NCBI GenBank assembly: GCA_946811695.1
Contig: OX328131.1
Coordinates: forward strand, 15,811,263-15,875,262
Length of the DNA: 64,000 nucleotides
Direction: 5' to 3'
Source of the DNA: Gonocerus acuteangulatus
Lineage: Eukaryota > Arthropoda > Insecta > Hemiptera > Coreidae
Positions 10,681 through 21,527 of the stretch are shown here, piece by piece; the first letter of the stretch is position 1, and each line of letters starts with the position of its first letter. The notes under the pieces are model-generated. The model ran no database searches. It saw only the letters and a program-made list of their open reading frames with translations, and was not told the DNA's origin. A program made the translations under genes and the position numbers.

Positions 10681-11069
10681 TTTTCTAAAGAAAAAATGAA
10701 TTATTTTATTTCTGCAGCCATTTTGTTTGTGAGGAAAAGCATGGGAAAGGAAGGAACCCAGACACCAGTCAGCAATATTGACCATCAGCAGCTAGAGACC
10801 TGCATTGCTCTATAATTCCCACGATTCCCCAATCCTACCTGACTACTTAGGCTGAGCTAAATCCTAGCTCACGGTCAGTCTCACTCAGTCTCACAGTCTC
10901 TCCTCACTCACACCCTCTACCACCGTCCAGGCCAGTTGTCCTATCAATACACGCTACTTCTCACAAGCCAGCCTTTCATTCTCAGCCCCCGAATCTCCAT
11001 CACATGTTATCGTTAATCTGTAATTCACACATTTTGCCACTTGTTCAGAAATGGGAGACGGAAAATTCT

Positions 11070-11231
11070 TTTTAGCGCGGTTCCTCCCTCCCCCATAGGG
11101 AGGAACCCCGCTTATAGGGTTGATACAATGAAACAATCCGGAAGTGCCGACCAGAAAATTTCGCGTTTCAGAACCCCTAGAGACCGAAAATAACGGTGGT
11201 TCAAATTTGTATATATATATATATATGTATA

Positions 11232-11294
<63 letters not shown>

Positions 11295-12955
11295 CTGTTC
11301 GCTCTCCAGATAGAAGACGAATGGTTCGATTTTGATGAAATTTGGTACAAAAATCCTTCGTCCAATTTGAAAGGTCAAGTTCGTTAACCAGCAAAATCCG
11401 CCTACTGGAAGATGGCGTTTGGGGCGAAATTCGCGCAAAAAAAATCGTAACGCTTACGTTTTTGAGTTCATAAGCTTCTAAGTACTCGTTTTATATGATT
11501 CCTGGGCTAGGAAAACGAATGAAACCATTTTCAAGGCGATAGCTTTAACCGTTTTCAAGAAAATTGGAAAAATATTTTTTGAATACCGTTTTTGGTTTGG
11601 GTACTTAGAATCATGGGATTCAGTTGAAACATTTTCTGCATGTTCTACTTTCATTAAAACTAATATGTTGAAATTTATGTTAAGTTTGGAGTTAAGGAAG
11701 GGTCAGAATAAAATATTTTATTAACAAACATAAAAAGTTTTGGTAACTTTGTTTACTTTCCTTAATATCTCGAAAAAGGTTGAGAATCTTGGTAAACGGA
11801 AGAATACCATTAGAAAGCTTATTAAATGCTCTAAAAAAAAGGTTCTAATGAAAGTTTTGATTAGGCGATGTCAATCGGAGAAGTAAGAGCTTAAAACTTT
11901 AAAGTAATTGATTTCGCTTATTCGAACTGTTGTTTTTGTCTGTTTTTTATTCCTTGTTATTTTTTAATTGCTTATTGTTGGATAATGTATTTGAAAATAA
12001 AACAGGTTAAGAAAAATAAGAAAAACAATTTAATGTTAGAGATATGGATTTCCAAGATATATAGCTTTTCAACTGCCTAGCGTCCTTCCTAGGGAGGGTT
12101 CTTTGTCTTTGATTTTGGTACTTAGAATTATGGGATACAGTTGAAACATTTTCTGCATGTTGGAGTTTCATCAACACTAATATGTTGAAATTTTTGTTAC
12201 GTTTAGAGTAAAGGAAGGGTTATAATAAAATATTTTATTAACAGAAATAAAAAGTTTTGGTAACTTTGTATACTAAAAAGGTTGAGTATCTTGGGAAACG
12301 GAAGAATACCATTAAAAAGCTTACTAAATGCTCTACAAAAAAGGTTCTGCTAAAAGTTTTGATTAGACGATGTCAATCAGACAAATAAGTGCTTAAAACT
12401 TTAAAGTAATTGATTTACCTTATTCGAACTGTTCTTTTTGTCTGTTTTTATTCCTTGTTATTTTTTAACTGCTTATAGTTGGATAATGTATTTGATAACA
12501 AATCAGGTTAAGAAAACTAAGAAAAACAATTTAATCTTAGAGATATGGATTTCCAAGATAATATAGCTTTTCAAATTCCTAGCGGGGTCCTTCCTAGGGC
12601 GGGGACCCACCCAAGTAAGATCGTAAATAACACCTTTCTTGAGAGTAAAGATGGAACTGTCAACTTTGGTCCTCCTCTACCTCCCGGCACTTTCATTGCT
12701 GACGAAGGCTACCACTGACTAGCCAAAACGTCCTAAATATAGATTTTTTAACAAAAATCGTATTGAGGTTTATTTAGCCGAATCCCAACCATTCCATCTT
12801 TACTTATCACCTCGACGGCTAACTATCTAATCTTCATGCTTTCTAGAAATGTGGACCCAAAATAATAACATCTTCTATTTTAATCATTTTAAATGAGTCT
12901 AGAGATAAGAACGGAACCGCGCTAAGATGATGCAGTTCCTGCGAGTCGGACTTTT
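11070..12955 (+). mobile_element. family X repeat, copy 1
   Basis: It starts TTAGCGCGGTTCCTCCCTC and ends GGAACCGCGCTAAGATGATG followed by GCAGTTCCTGCGAGTCGGAC. The outermost 11 bp (AGCGCGGTTCC) are therefore inverted at the two ends. Inside are a (TA)n tract (11213-11290), a block with TTTTGATGAAATTTGGTACA, and an internal duplication of about 500 bp (around 11600-12060 repeated at 12120-12545). Near 12699 there is a hammerhead-like module. No transposase or RT frame was found, so this is non-autonomous and of unassigned class. Confidence 0.8.
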
Positions 12956-13169
12956 TCTATAAAGCATCACTTCAAAGTTGATAAGACTTCATCACCGAAC
13001 CAAACTGTCGACTTCTCGAGCCCTAATAAAGGAGTTCCAAAGAAAACGACAAATAAAAAAAACAAAAAAACAGAATAACAGTAATTCTAATAAAACCGTT
13101 AAGAATAATAATGTACATAAATATTGAACATTATTTTTTGACTCAATCGAAAACTCTGCCTACATTTGA

Positions 13170-13955
13170 TAATATTAATTGAACATTCATTCAATTAATA
13201 TTATCAATAATATTTTGATTAATGATTAATTGAACATTCTTTCAATTAATATTATCAATAATATTTTGATTAATGATTAATTGAATATTCTTTCAATTAA
13301 TATTATCAATAATATTTTGATTAATGATTAATTGAATATTCTTTCAATTAATATTATCAATAATATTTTGATTAATGATTAATTGAACATTCTTTCAATT
13401 AATATTATCAATAATATTTTGATTAATGATTAATTGAACATTCTTTCAATTAATATTATCAATAATATTTTGATTAATGATTAATTGAACATTCTTTCAA
13501 TTAATATTATCAATAATATTTTGATTAATGATTAATTGAACATTCTTTCAATTAATATTATCAATAATATTTTGATTAATGATTAATTGAATATTCTTTC
13601 AATTAATATTATCAATAATATTTTGATTAATGATTAATTGAATATTCTTTCAATTAATATTATCAATAATATTTTGATTACTGATTAATTGAATATTCTT
13701 TCAATTAATATTATCAATAATATTTTGATTAATGATTAATTGAATATTCTTTCAATTAATATTATCAATAATATTTTGATTAATGATTAATTGAATATTC
13801 TTTCAATTAATATTATCAATAATATTTTGATTAATGATTAATTGAATATTCTTTCAATTAATATTATCAATAATATTTTGATTAATGATTAATTGAATAT
13901 TCTTTCAATTAATATTATCAATAATAGTTTGATTAATGATTAATTGAATATTCTA
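13170..13955. repeat. AT-rich satellite, 51-bp unit, about 15 copies
   Basis: A unit containing TCAATTAATATTATCAATAA and TTTTGATTAATGATTAATTG repeats with a strict 51-bp period (for example starts at 13191, 13242 and 13293). Each unit is itself nearly palindromic. Copies differ mainly by GAACATTC versus GAATATTC. Confidence 0.95.
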
Positions 13956-14580
13956 ACCAATATTAAATTTTGGCTAGAATATTTACGATACGCCTTACAG
14001 GTATGTTTGAAATAATGACTGGACACTGCAGACTTGGAAATCACACTAATTAACCTTGGGACTGGCACACTCTCCATGGTGTGGATGCTATGAGATTGCA
14101 GATGAAAACCCTTTGCACGTTCTGTGTCATTATGAGGTTTTTGAGAGGAAAAGGAACAATAATAAACCCAACATAATTATATTCTATTTTAATCCAACCA
14201 TTAAGAATTACTTGATCTATGATGCACACCCAATGTCTGTTTATGGTCACAATTATCTTGAGGAATTTATTTCGAGCAGAAGTTAGAGTGCCACAAGACT
14301 ATGTAATATGAGGACCCAATTTTAAATCGATACGGATATCGTCCGCGAGCTAATATTCCACCAGTAAAGACTGTCTGTGGATGATTTGCTTCAATTCCAA
14401 TAGATATGTACCTAGCAAATGTACATATTTTCATTAATTCAATATTCTTACGAAACTTTCTGGTGTAGAAAAGTCACGAGAATGATCTTTAGAACTGGAG
14501 GGTTACTAATACCAAGAAAAACACAGAATGTACTTTGCACCAAAAAAGCCTTAAACAAACTTTTAAATAAAATAAAGAGG
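13956..14580. other. unassigned DNA after the satellite
   Basis: No coding exon was recognised. The stretch 14040-14290 has short open frames on both strands, but without family resemblance or splice signals that fit. Confidence 0.4.
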
Positions 14581-14584
14581 TGTA

Positions 14585-14740
14585 GACAGTTAGCCGTCGA
14601 GGTGATAAGCAATCAGGGATTAGGTGGGATTCAGCTAGGAATAGAACAATACGATTTTTGTTAAAATCTGTATTAAGGACGTTTCGGCTATTCATTGTTA
14701 GCCTTCGTCAGCTGAAATACAAAACACAAATGCAGAATTA
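14585..14740 (-). repeat. hammerhead-like repeat module, isolated copy
   Basis: On the - strand CTGACGA (14705-14711) is followed by a stem GGCTA/TAGCC and GAAAC (14681-14685). ACAAAAATCGTATTG and GATTCGGCT-like phrases continue the module seen inside family X at 12699-12835 and 23674-23815. Confidence 0.7.
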
Positions 14741-14957
14741 ATAAACAGAATAGACAAACCTTTGAAAAAATATGTTAGATTTACACAAACAAATCACTTT
14801 GTATGTGACGAAATTTTGTTCTTAACATCAAAAAGTAACAGAATATTATAGACAGGAAAATTAACACTAGTTCTTTTCCTAAAACTTAGTTTAAAGTGTG
14901 AACAGATAATCAAAAACATAAATTTTAAAATGAAATAAGTGCAAATAAATAGACAAG

Positions 14958-14960
<3 letters not shown>

Positions 14961-15015
<55 letters not shown>
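14961..15015. repeat. (TA)n microsatellite
   Basis: Long perfect TA run; no associated inverted repeat was seen. Confidence 0.95.
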
Positions 15016-15018
<3 letters not shown>

Positions 15019-15399
15019 CTAAATAAGATACTATATACCAATGAGTGCTCAGGGGTAGAGAAAGACCAAAGTTAACAGTTAAGTGACCATCGTGAAAATA
15101 GACAAAGAAGCTGGATTTTACTTTTAATAACACCTCAATAACATGCCATTATTTTTTTTATTTGTTTCAATTTTTAAATTTCTACTTAGAATGTTTATTT
15201 TACATACAGTTATTACTGAATTAAGTGTAGGTATACATATTATGTATTTAGCATACATATTATTAACATTATTTATTCATTTTTGGCTCCGAGTGTTAAG
15301 TGCTCACGCCTTAACGCTCACAGCCACCGGGCCTCTACGTTAATTGTTAAAAATATTATAATTGATAACATATGTTTTTATTGAAAAATGAATTTGCGT

Positions 15400-15960
15400 T
15401 AACGAAGTAAAGATGACCCGAATGCGTTAAAAGATTAAAATGTTTCACCGGAAGGGAGCAGTAAGCACGGGGGGTAGAGCTCTGATATATAATAAAAGAT
15501 GGAGACTGGAAGTTACAGCGGTGCGCCCCCCCCCCCTCCGAAATTTATCGCGGTCGGCCATTGTGGGGGCCCTCGGAGGCCCCGAAATAGCCGTTAGCCG
15601 AATGGGATAGGCCCCCCGTTTCATTGCGGCCTCTACGTCCGATTTATCCTCCGGCGTGGATTGTTTCAGACCGCCGAGAACCCGATGTCGTTATCCGATC
15701 CATACAGAGCCACTTGGGGTCATCCTTCTTGTCGCTTTGTCTCACTCCCAACCATAGCAACGGATGATTCGGGAACCCTTTTCTATTGGGAGGGAATCGA
15801 ATTTCAAATCGTCCTTACTCCTGGAATGCTTTAGCAATTCGAGCGAATTGGCGGATGGTGGAAGATAAATATCAAGATTTTTGGATTGTCTTTCCAAGGG
15901 GAAACCCGCTAAAAATATGAGTCTATGGAAGGACAATATCTTTACCTGAAGCCCCTAGTC
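15400..15960. other. GC- and CpG-rich island of unknown nature
   Basis: The composition rises sharply against the AT-rich surroundings, with many CpGs in 15520-15720. On the - strand 15742-15936 encodes an open frame of 64 residues rich in charged residues, with no recognised family. It could be a fragment of a transposon ORF, a gene remnant or an exon. I could not decide. Confidence 0.35.
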
Positions 15961-16165
15961 TAGGCCTGAAATAGAGATGTCGGGTCTTTTTCCGAAGACC
16001 ACATCCAGTTACTTTTGAAGTAGCAGTAGTGATTTTTAACGGTTACTCGTACTCGCTGATAAGCTTACAGGTTCTTTGGTGGTTATCTATTACTACTTGA
16101 CTCGGTATCTACGGTTATAATCCATATTAGATAATGGCAAGCAATATTTATTAATAAAAAGGTTA

Positions 16166-19100
16166 CTTACTTACTTACTGGTGGGCGCTAAAGTCCATGA
16201 AGGACCATGGCCTCTGCTAGCAGCTTCTTCCATTCTCCCCGGTCGGCAGCGAATCTCCTCCAACGGCTGATCCCCAGATCCTTCAGGTCTTTTTCGACGT
16301 CGTCCAGCCAGCGAAGACGGGGCTTCCCTCGCCTCCGTCCTCCTCCAGGCTTGCCGTACAGGAGTTTCCGGGGGAGTCGTGTAGGTCCCATCCTTTCAAC
16401 ATGGCCAAGCCATCGCAGCCGCCCAGTCTTAATGTGTGCCACTATGTCCGGCTCTGCATAAAGATCCCGCAGCTCTTGGTTGCTTCTAATCCTCCACTGC
16501 TCACCGATCTTCACAGGCCCATAAATCCGCCGCAGAACCTTTCGCTCCCACACTCTCAGCATACGCATTGACTCTGATGTTAGGGTCCATGCCTCACTGC
16601 CATAGGTGACTGTTGGCCTCAGGATACTTCTATATACAAGTGCCTTTGCATTTCTGGACAACCTATTATACTTGAGTACTCTCTGCAGTCCAAACAAACA
16701 TCTGTTTCCAGCAGCAATTCTCGCCTTTATATCAGCTGGTATTTCATTATTTTCTGTCAGCTTGCAGCCTAGATATTTGAATTCTTTGGATCTTGCAAAA
16801 GAGTACTCTCCAAAGACGACAACTTCTTCATGGGCTTCTTCTGACGTTGCTGACTTCATATAGACCGTCTTCTCCACATTTACTTCCAGTCCAAGTTCTC
16901 TTGCAGCACGCAGGAATTCCTCCAGAGCCCCGGCGACAGCTGCGAATGTTCTGCCTGATATAACGACATCATCGGCATAGGCTAGATGTTGGGTCAGCCT
17001 ATTGTAAATAGTTCCGCCGGGGTTTGACCTAATTTTCCTAATGGCATGCTCAAGGACAAGGTTGAAGAGTAAAGTGGAGAGTGGGTCGCCCTGTCTAAGG
17101 CCTCTTCTTACATCAAATGCGGCAGAACACTTCTGACCAGCCTTCACCCTGCATCTAGTTGTCTCTAAGGTCATCCGTACCAGTCTAATAAGCTTCCCTG
17201 GCACACCCAGTATCCTAAGGCATTTGTACATATTTTCGCGGTTGATGCTATCGTAGGCTTGCCTAAAGTCAACAAAAACATGATGAAGAGTAACATTAAA
17301 CTCTGTTGACTTTTCCAGCATTTGCCTGACCGAGAATATGTGATCCATTGTTGATCTTCCTGGTCTGAAACCGCACTGGTATTCTCCAATTACCTTCTCT
17401 GCTATCTTTATTAGACGCCTGCTTATGGCAATAGAGAAAACTTTATAGGCGACATTCACCAGTGCAATGCCTCGGTAGTTGTTGCAAACTGTCCGATTTC
17501 CCTTCTTAAAGATAGGGCAAAGGAGAGCTTCTTCCCAATCCTTTGGCATTATCTCTTGGATCCATACCTCGAAGATCAGCTGGTACACTCCATCCCAGAG
17601 GTCTGCTCCACCATGTCGCAGCATTTCCGCATGTATGCCATCCCCTCCTGGAGCTTTATTATTCTTAAGTTCTGAGATAATTTCCATAATTTCTTCCATA
17701 TCAGGAGGGGGCTCCACATCTTCGTCGTTCCCTGGGCTCGTATTTAAGGGTAAGGCGCCCATGTCTGTGTCTGTAATACTCTCCGTGTTCAGCATCTCCT
17801 TGAAATGCCTAACCCACCGTTCCATGACCTCTGATTGGTTGCTGACAATTTCACCTTGCTCGTTTCGTATATAATCAGTTCCAAGGCTGGGCCCTCGCTT
17901 CACCTCATTCACTCCCCGGAAGAATTTCCGGCTGTCTTTGACCTGGTACGATTCTTTTATATCTTCAAGGCGCTTATACTCTGCCTCTCTTTTCTTCTTT
18001 CTACAGGTTTTCTTTACTATTTTCTGTGTTTGCCTAAATAAATCCCTGGCCTGCCTTGTATTCCGTTGGATGCACCGGATATAGGCCAGTTTCTTTTCGT
18101 TCACTGATTTTTCGCAGTCTTGGTCAAACCAGTCTTCCGTTATTTTCTTCGGTTTGCGTCCAAGTGTTACGTCAGCCGTTTTCCTAATAGCGGCCTTCAG
18201 GGAGTTCCAACAATCTTCGATGTTTCCTTCGTCGCCTGGGATTCTCATCTTATCCCTATTTTGGTGGAACTTTTCTCTAAATGTGTTACGCACTTCCTCA
18301 TTTTTCAGCTTGCCCACATCATATACAACCGCAGTTTGCTCCTGTGATTTTCTGGCATCGGCCAGTTTCTGTCTGTACTTAGTTAAAACCATGTAATGAT
18401 CACTATCGGAACAAGCACCCCTATAACTGCGTGAATCCATAATATGCGAGGCATGCCGGATGTCGATAAGCACATGATCAATCTGATTCGACGTCTCTCC
18501 ATCCGGGGATGTCCACGTCATCTTGTGAGCTCTTTTATGTTGGAAATATGTGCTAACTATTCTGAGACCCTTTTCCATTGCGAAGCTGATTGACCGCACA
18601 CCATTGTCATTGGACTTGACGTGCCCGCTGTGTATTCCTATTGTTGGTCGGAAAACCTCCTCAATGCCAACCTTTGCGTTCAGGTCACCAAGGACTATCC
18701 TAGCGTCATAATTAGGGAGGTTATCATATGCCCTCTCCAGCTGTCCATAAAATTCATCCTTGGTCAGATCATCTTTGTCTTCTGTTGGGGCATGTACACT
18801 GAGTAGTGAAATGTTCTTAAACTTCCCTCTGAGTCGTAATTTGCAGATCCTTTCCGTTATGCATTCATAGTTCAGTATACAGTGCTTGAGGTTCTTTCTT
18901 ACCATAAACCCGGTACCAAATATATTCTGTTTGTTACCACTGTTGATTAAAATATATTTACTGAGATTCACAACCTCTGTATCTCTCCAGCGGATCTCCT
19001 GCAAGGCAATCACATCTACATTGTATAAATCCAGCTCACTCTCTAAGGCTTTACTCGCTCCAGCTTGGAATAAGCTCCTAACGTTCCAGGTTCCTATTCG

Positions 19101-19375
19101 CAGATTATTGCTTGGGTCCTTCCTTAGTCTTCGTCTATTTCTACTTTTGGCAGTGCTTATTCTGCTCTTATTCTTTTCCACTAGTGGCATTGGCTGGGGC
19201 CCCCCCAGATCCGAATGGGCCCCTATGGGGACTTTTTTTAAAGAAACCTCTGCCATTTTATGGAGTTTGGTTGAAACTGCTATCTAGTTTCCTGGCTGCT
19301 TTTGACAGCGGGTACGCCACCCCCTTGCTAACCCTCCTCCTTTTTCAAACGGGCTTGGGACCGTCTTTGGCGGAG
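16166..19375 (-). mobile_element. apparently full-length RTE-type LINE
   Basis: A perfect 15-bp target-site duplication (TTAATAAAAAGGTTA) at 16151-16165 and 19376-19390 bounds a 3.2-kb insertion in - orientation. Its 3' end is a short (TAAG)n-type tail (CTTACTTACTTACT on the + strand) instead of poly(A). That tail and the short 5' UTR of about 120 bp fit RTE-clade elements. The single ORF is uninterrupted. Confidence 0.9.
16188..19256 (-). CDS. RTE endonuclease-reverse transcriptase, intact ORF
   Basis: The 1022-residue protein begins with a basic N-terminus. An apurinic-like endonuclease follows, with IGTWNVRSL near residue 54, LQEIRW with the catalytic glutamate near 85-90, LGDLNAKVG near 189-197 and SDHY near 285-288. 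The RT then has the motif A block FVDFRQAYDS near 660 and the YADDVV catalytic box near 759. The C-terminal third carries SEAWTLTSES and RRLRWLGHVERM-type sequence found in RTE and related elements, and there is no RNase H. All catalytic residues I can check are present and no stop interrupts the frame, so the copy could encode a functional enzyme that nicks DNA and primes reverse transcription at the site. The ATG at 19256 is the first in the frame after the 5' boundary. Confidence 0.93.
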   Translation of the reverse strand: MAEVSLKKVPIGAHSDLGGPQPMPLVEKNKSRISTAKSRNRRRLRKDPSNNLRIGTWNVRSLFQAGASKALESELDLYNVDVIALQEIRWRDTEVVNLSKYILINSGNKQNIFGTGFMVRKNLKHCILNYECITERICKLRLRGKFKNISLLSVHAPTEDKDDLTKDEFYGQLERAYDNLPNYDARIVLGDLNAKVGIEEVFRPTIGIHSGHVKSNDNGVRSISFAMEKGLRIVSTYFQHKRAHKMTWTSPDGETSNQIDHVLIDIRHASHIMDSRSYRGACSDSDHYMVLTKYRQKLADARKSQEQTAVVYDVGKLKNEEVRNTFREKFHQNRDKMRIPGDEGNIEDCWNSLKAAIRKTADVTLGRKPKKITEDWFDQDCEKSVNEKKLAYIRCIQRNTRQARDLFRQTQKIVKKTCRKKKREAEYKRLEDIKESYQVKDSRKFFRGVNEVKRGPSLGTDYIRNEQGEIVSNQSEVMERWVRHFKEMLNTESITDTDMGALPLNTSPGNDEDVEPPPDMEEIMEIISELKNNKAPGGDGIHAEMLRHGGADLWDGVYQLIFEVWIQEIMPKDWEEALLCPIFKKGNRTVCNNYRGIALVNVAYKVFSIAISRRLIKIAEKVIGEYQCGFRPGRSTMDHIFSVRQMLEKSTEFNVTLHHVFVDFRQAYDSINRENMYKCLRILGVPGKLIRLVRMTLETTRCRVKAGQKCSAAFDVRRGLRQGDPLSTLLFNLVLEHAIRKIRSNPGGTIYNRLTQHLAYADDVVISGRTFAAVAGALEEFLRAARELGLEVNVEKTVYMKSATSEEAHEEVVVFGEYSFARSKEFKYLGCKLTENNEIPADIKARIAAGNRCLFGLQRVLKYNRLSRNAKALVYRSILRPTVTYGSEAWTLTSESMRMLRVWERKVLRRIYGPVKIGEQWRIRSNQELRDLYAEPDIVAHIKTGRLRWLGHVERMGPTRLPRKLLYGKPGGGRRRGKPRLRWLDDVEKDLKDLGISRWRRFAADRGEWKKLLAEAMVLHGL

Positions 19376-19924
19376 TTAATAAAAAGGTTAATATGATCAA
19401 AATCAATTCTCTCAACTGCGAAAAAAGTTATTGAGCCTTAAAGTTGACTGTTTTGCCGGTTATGAAGGATAACATAAACAATGATATTTGTAAACAAACA
19501 TATTTTATACCTTTTTTTTCTCTCTCTCTTTTCGGATATTTTATATTCACTTAGCATTATGGGCATACGTGCTATGCGTTTCCGCTAGCTCAAGAAGATA
19601 TCAAAACTCTAGTCAATCCAACTCCCTAAAATTAATAGAAGTCTATGAATTTTTGCGGGTAAAAAATCAATCGCCTTTTCTTTGTCAGGAACATCGCAAA
19701 CTAATTGTAAAAGACCCATTTTTCTCTCACTAAAATAAACAGAGCTTTTTCACAAACAAACGCTAATTCACTGTTGAAGGTTACTTTACTCCCAGCAAGA
19801 ACCAATAGAATATCTCATCGGAATCCTCCAATAGAAATGCAAAGGAGTTATGCGCATGCGCTGAATCACTTAAAATCACTACTGCTACTTCAAAAGTAAC
19901 TGGATGTGGTATTCGCAAAAAGAC

Positions 19925-20065
19925 CCGATCGATCTTTTTAACACGATAAAAAGATTTTTTTGAATCCTTTTCCAAGGGCTGATCTTTTCAAAGAATCGAT
20001 CTCCAATGGCCGATCTTTTTAAAGAATCGACCTCTAAGGGGCGATCTTTTAATGGATCGATTTAT
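19925..20065. repeat. short tandem repeat with GATCTTTTTAAAGAATCGA units
   Basis: Three to four diverged units of about 33 bp carry (C/T)GATCTTTT(T/C)(A)AAAGAATCGA. Each unit is locally palindromic around GATC. The array lies just outside the older inverted-repeat element. Confidence 0.65.
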
Positions 20066-20187
20066 CTAGAATACCTTAAAATAAAGTGTTTTTTTTTTAA
20101 AATACTTAATCTCACCTCTTGTTACTAAATCTCATTTCGGAAGAATTGTCATTTATTTAACTGAATAAGAAATTTACAGAATAGTGT

Positions 20188-20190
<3 letters not shown>

Positions 20191-20231
<41 letters not shown>

Positions 20232-20396
20232 CCTACCCCCAAAGAAAATTTACAAAGCAAAACCTCTGGCTTGTGCCAGTTCATGCTACATTCCACTTTC
20301 CACAAATAATGTCAGTGTTTGATGGTGGAGTACACTTTTTCCATGCGAGTCTTCCCTTGAAGGGTCCATCCACTTGCTGTTGGTGGGGGGCCAACG
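20191..20396 (-). mobile_element. poly(A) retroposon of unidentified family
   Basis: A perfect 14-bp duplication (CAGAATAGTGTCCT) at 20177-20190 and 20397-20410 flanks about 165 bp plus a 40-bp T run on the + strand. The - strand sense contains GGCACAAGCCAGAGG and CTTCAAGGGAAGACTCGCAT. No tRNA or 5S head was recognised; it may be a SINE of another type or a LINE 3' end. Confidence 0.75.
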
Positions 20397-20412
20397 CAGA
20401 ATAGTGTCCTCT

Positions 20413-20480
20413 GAGGTCTCCCGTGATCTAGTGGGTAGCGCCTTACATTCATAAGCGGGAGTTCAATTCGCAGCAAATTA
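20413..20480 (+). mobile_element. degenerate SINE family A head
   Basis: GGTCTCCCGTGATCTAGTGG and ATTCATAAGCGGGAG match the tRNA-like head of family A. The B-box and the rest of the element are lost or diverged. Confidence 0.6.
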
Positions 20481-21317
20481 ACAATTCCCTCATACCTGAC
20501 TTAATTTCTGTTGCATTGTAAAGAAATTCTGTATACTTCGTGGGTATCTTATGAGAAAGAAGTGTTGTAAAAATGAACTAAATCGGTTCACTAGAATTTG
20601 GGTTTTACTCTGTATTGTGTTCCACTTGAATTGCCACCATACCAGCATTGGTTGTAACTTCCACCGCTAGGAGCGCCATGGCCGGCTTCTCTTCTACATT
20701 GAGTCAGCTGTTCATTGCAAATATTGGTTATGATAAGCAAATTATTCAGGAATACAGTTTACACTACCCATATTCTGAGGAAAGTGCTTAGTTATGCAGC
20801 TTTTACGTGACGTACTTTTTATTTTCTTTACTTGATCTGAGTGTTACATATTTCTTGAATTTAATTTCTCTCGAGTAGCATTATTATGTTTAGAGTTTTT
20901 TTTTTTTATTATTATTATTATACCCGTATATCTTCTAAAATTATTTTTTCCTTACACTAAAATACTCTACACCTAGTTAACGAACTTTATTAAAATGGTT
21001 AATATAATTATTTATTTATTATTAAGGAAAAGTTTATATTAATTATTGCGAATTGTTTGAAGCCTTATTATAGGTCTTTGTCAATTAATTAATAAGTAAT
21101 CAGCTTACCGGTGCTTCGATGAAATAAGGATCCGAGGGAAGGAGTAGGAGTTGAAATCCGAGGCTTAAGGGAGTAACTTTGTGGAGAGGGAGTGAGAAGG
21201 TGAGGAGAGGGGTGGGGGAAGGTGAGGAGAGGGGTGGGGGAAGGAACTCGAAAAGGATTTCATCTTACAGATTCGAAAGAAGAAAACTAAACTCCGCCGA
21301 GCACCACATTATATTTA

Positions 21318-21393
<76 letters not shown>

Positions 21394-21519
21394 CCTTGGA
21401 ACAAAAGGGGCCAATGTCCAAACCTCTGAAATTTCAGTAAACTCCACGAGTGACATCAGTGTGGGATAAACACAGAAATGTCAAAATATTTTAGTGTAAA
21501 ATGGTGAGTTTTATGTCCT
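20481..21519. other. unassigned DNA with (TA)n at 21320-21390
   Basis: No gene was recognised. A purine-rich tandem (GGTGAGGAGAGGGGTGGGGGAA, twice) occurs at about 21197-21242, and a long TA microsatellite at 21320-21390. Confidence 0.5.
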
Positions 21520-21527
21520 CTGACACC

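Larger units (their letters stand above)
15975..19935. repeat. inverted-repeat element split by the RTE insertion
   Basis: About 55 bp at 15979-16035 (TCCAGTTACTTTTGAAGTAG core) recur in reverse complement at 19878-19930. Without the RTE element (16166-19375) and one target duplication, the two arms would be about 0.7 kb apart. They suggest an older fold-back or terminal-inverted-repeat element. Confidence 0.7.

Noticed and set aside
11144..11438. Tyr/Ile-repeat proteins over TA tracts
   Set aside because: They arise from (TA)n microsatellites in all frames; the same occurs at 14961, 21320, 22705, 48066 and 60806.
16207..19396. Several + strand frames opposite the RTE ORF
   Set aside because: They are shadows of the intact - strand ORF.
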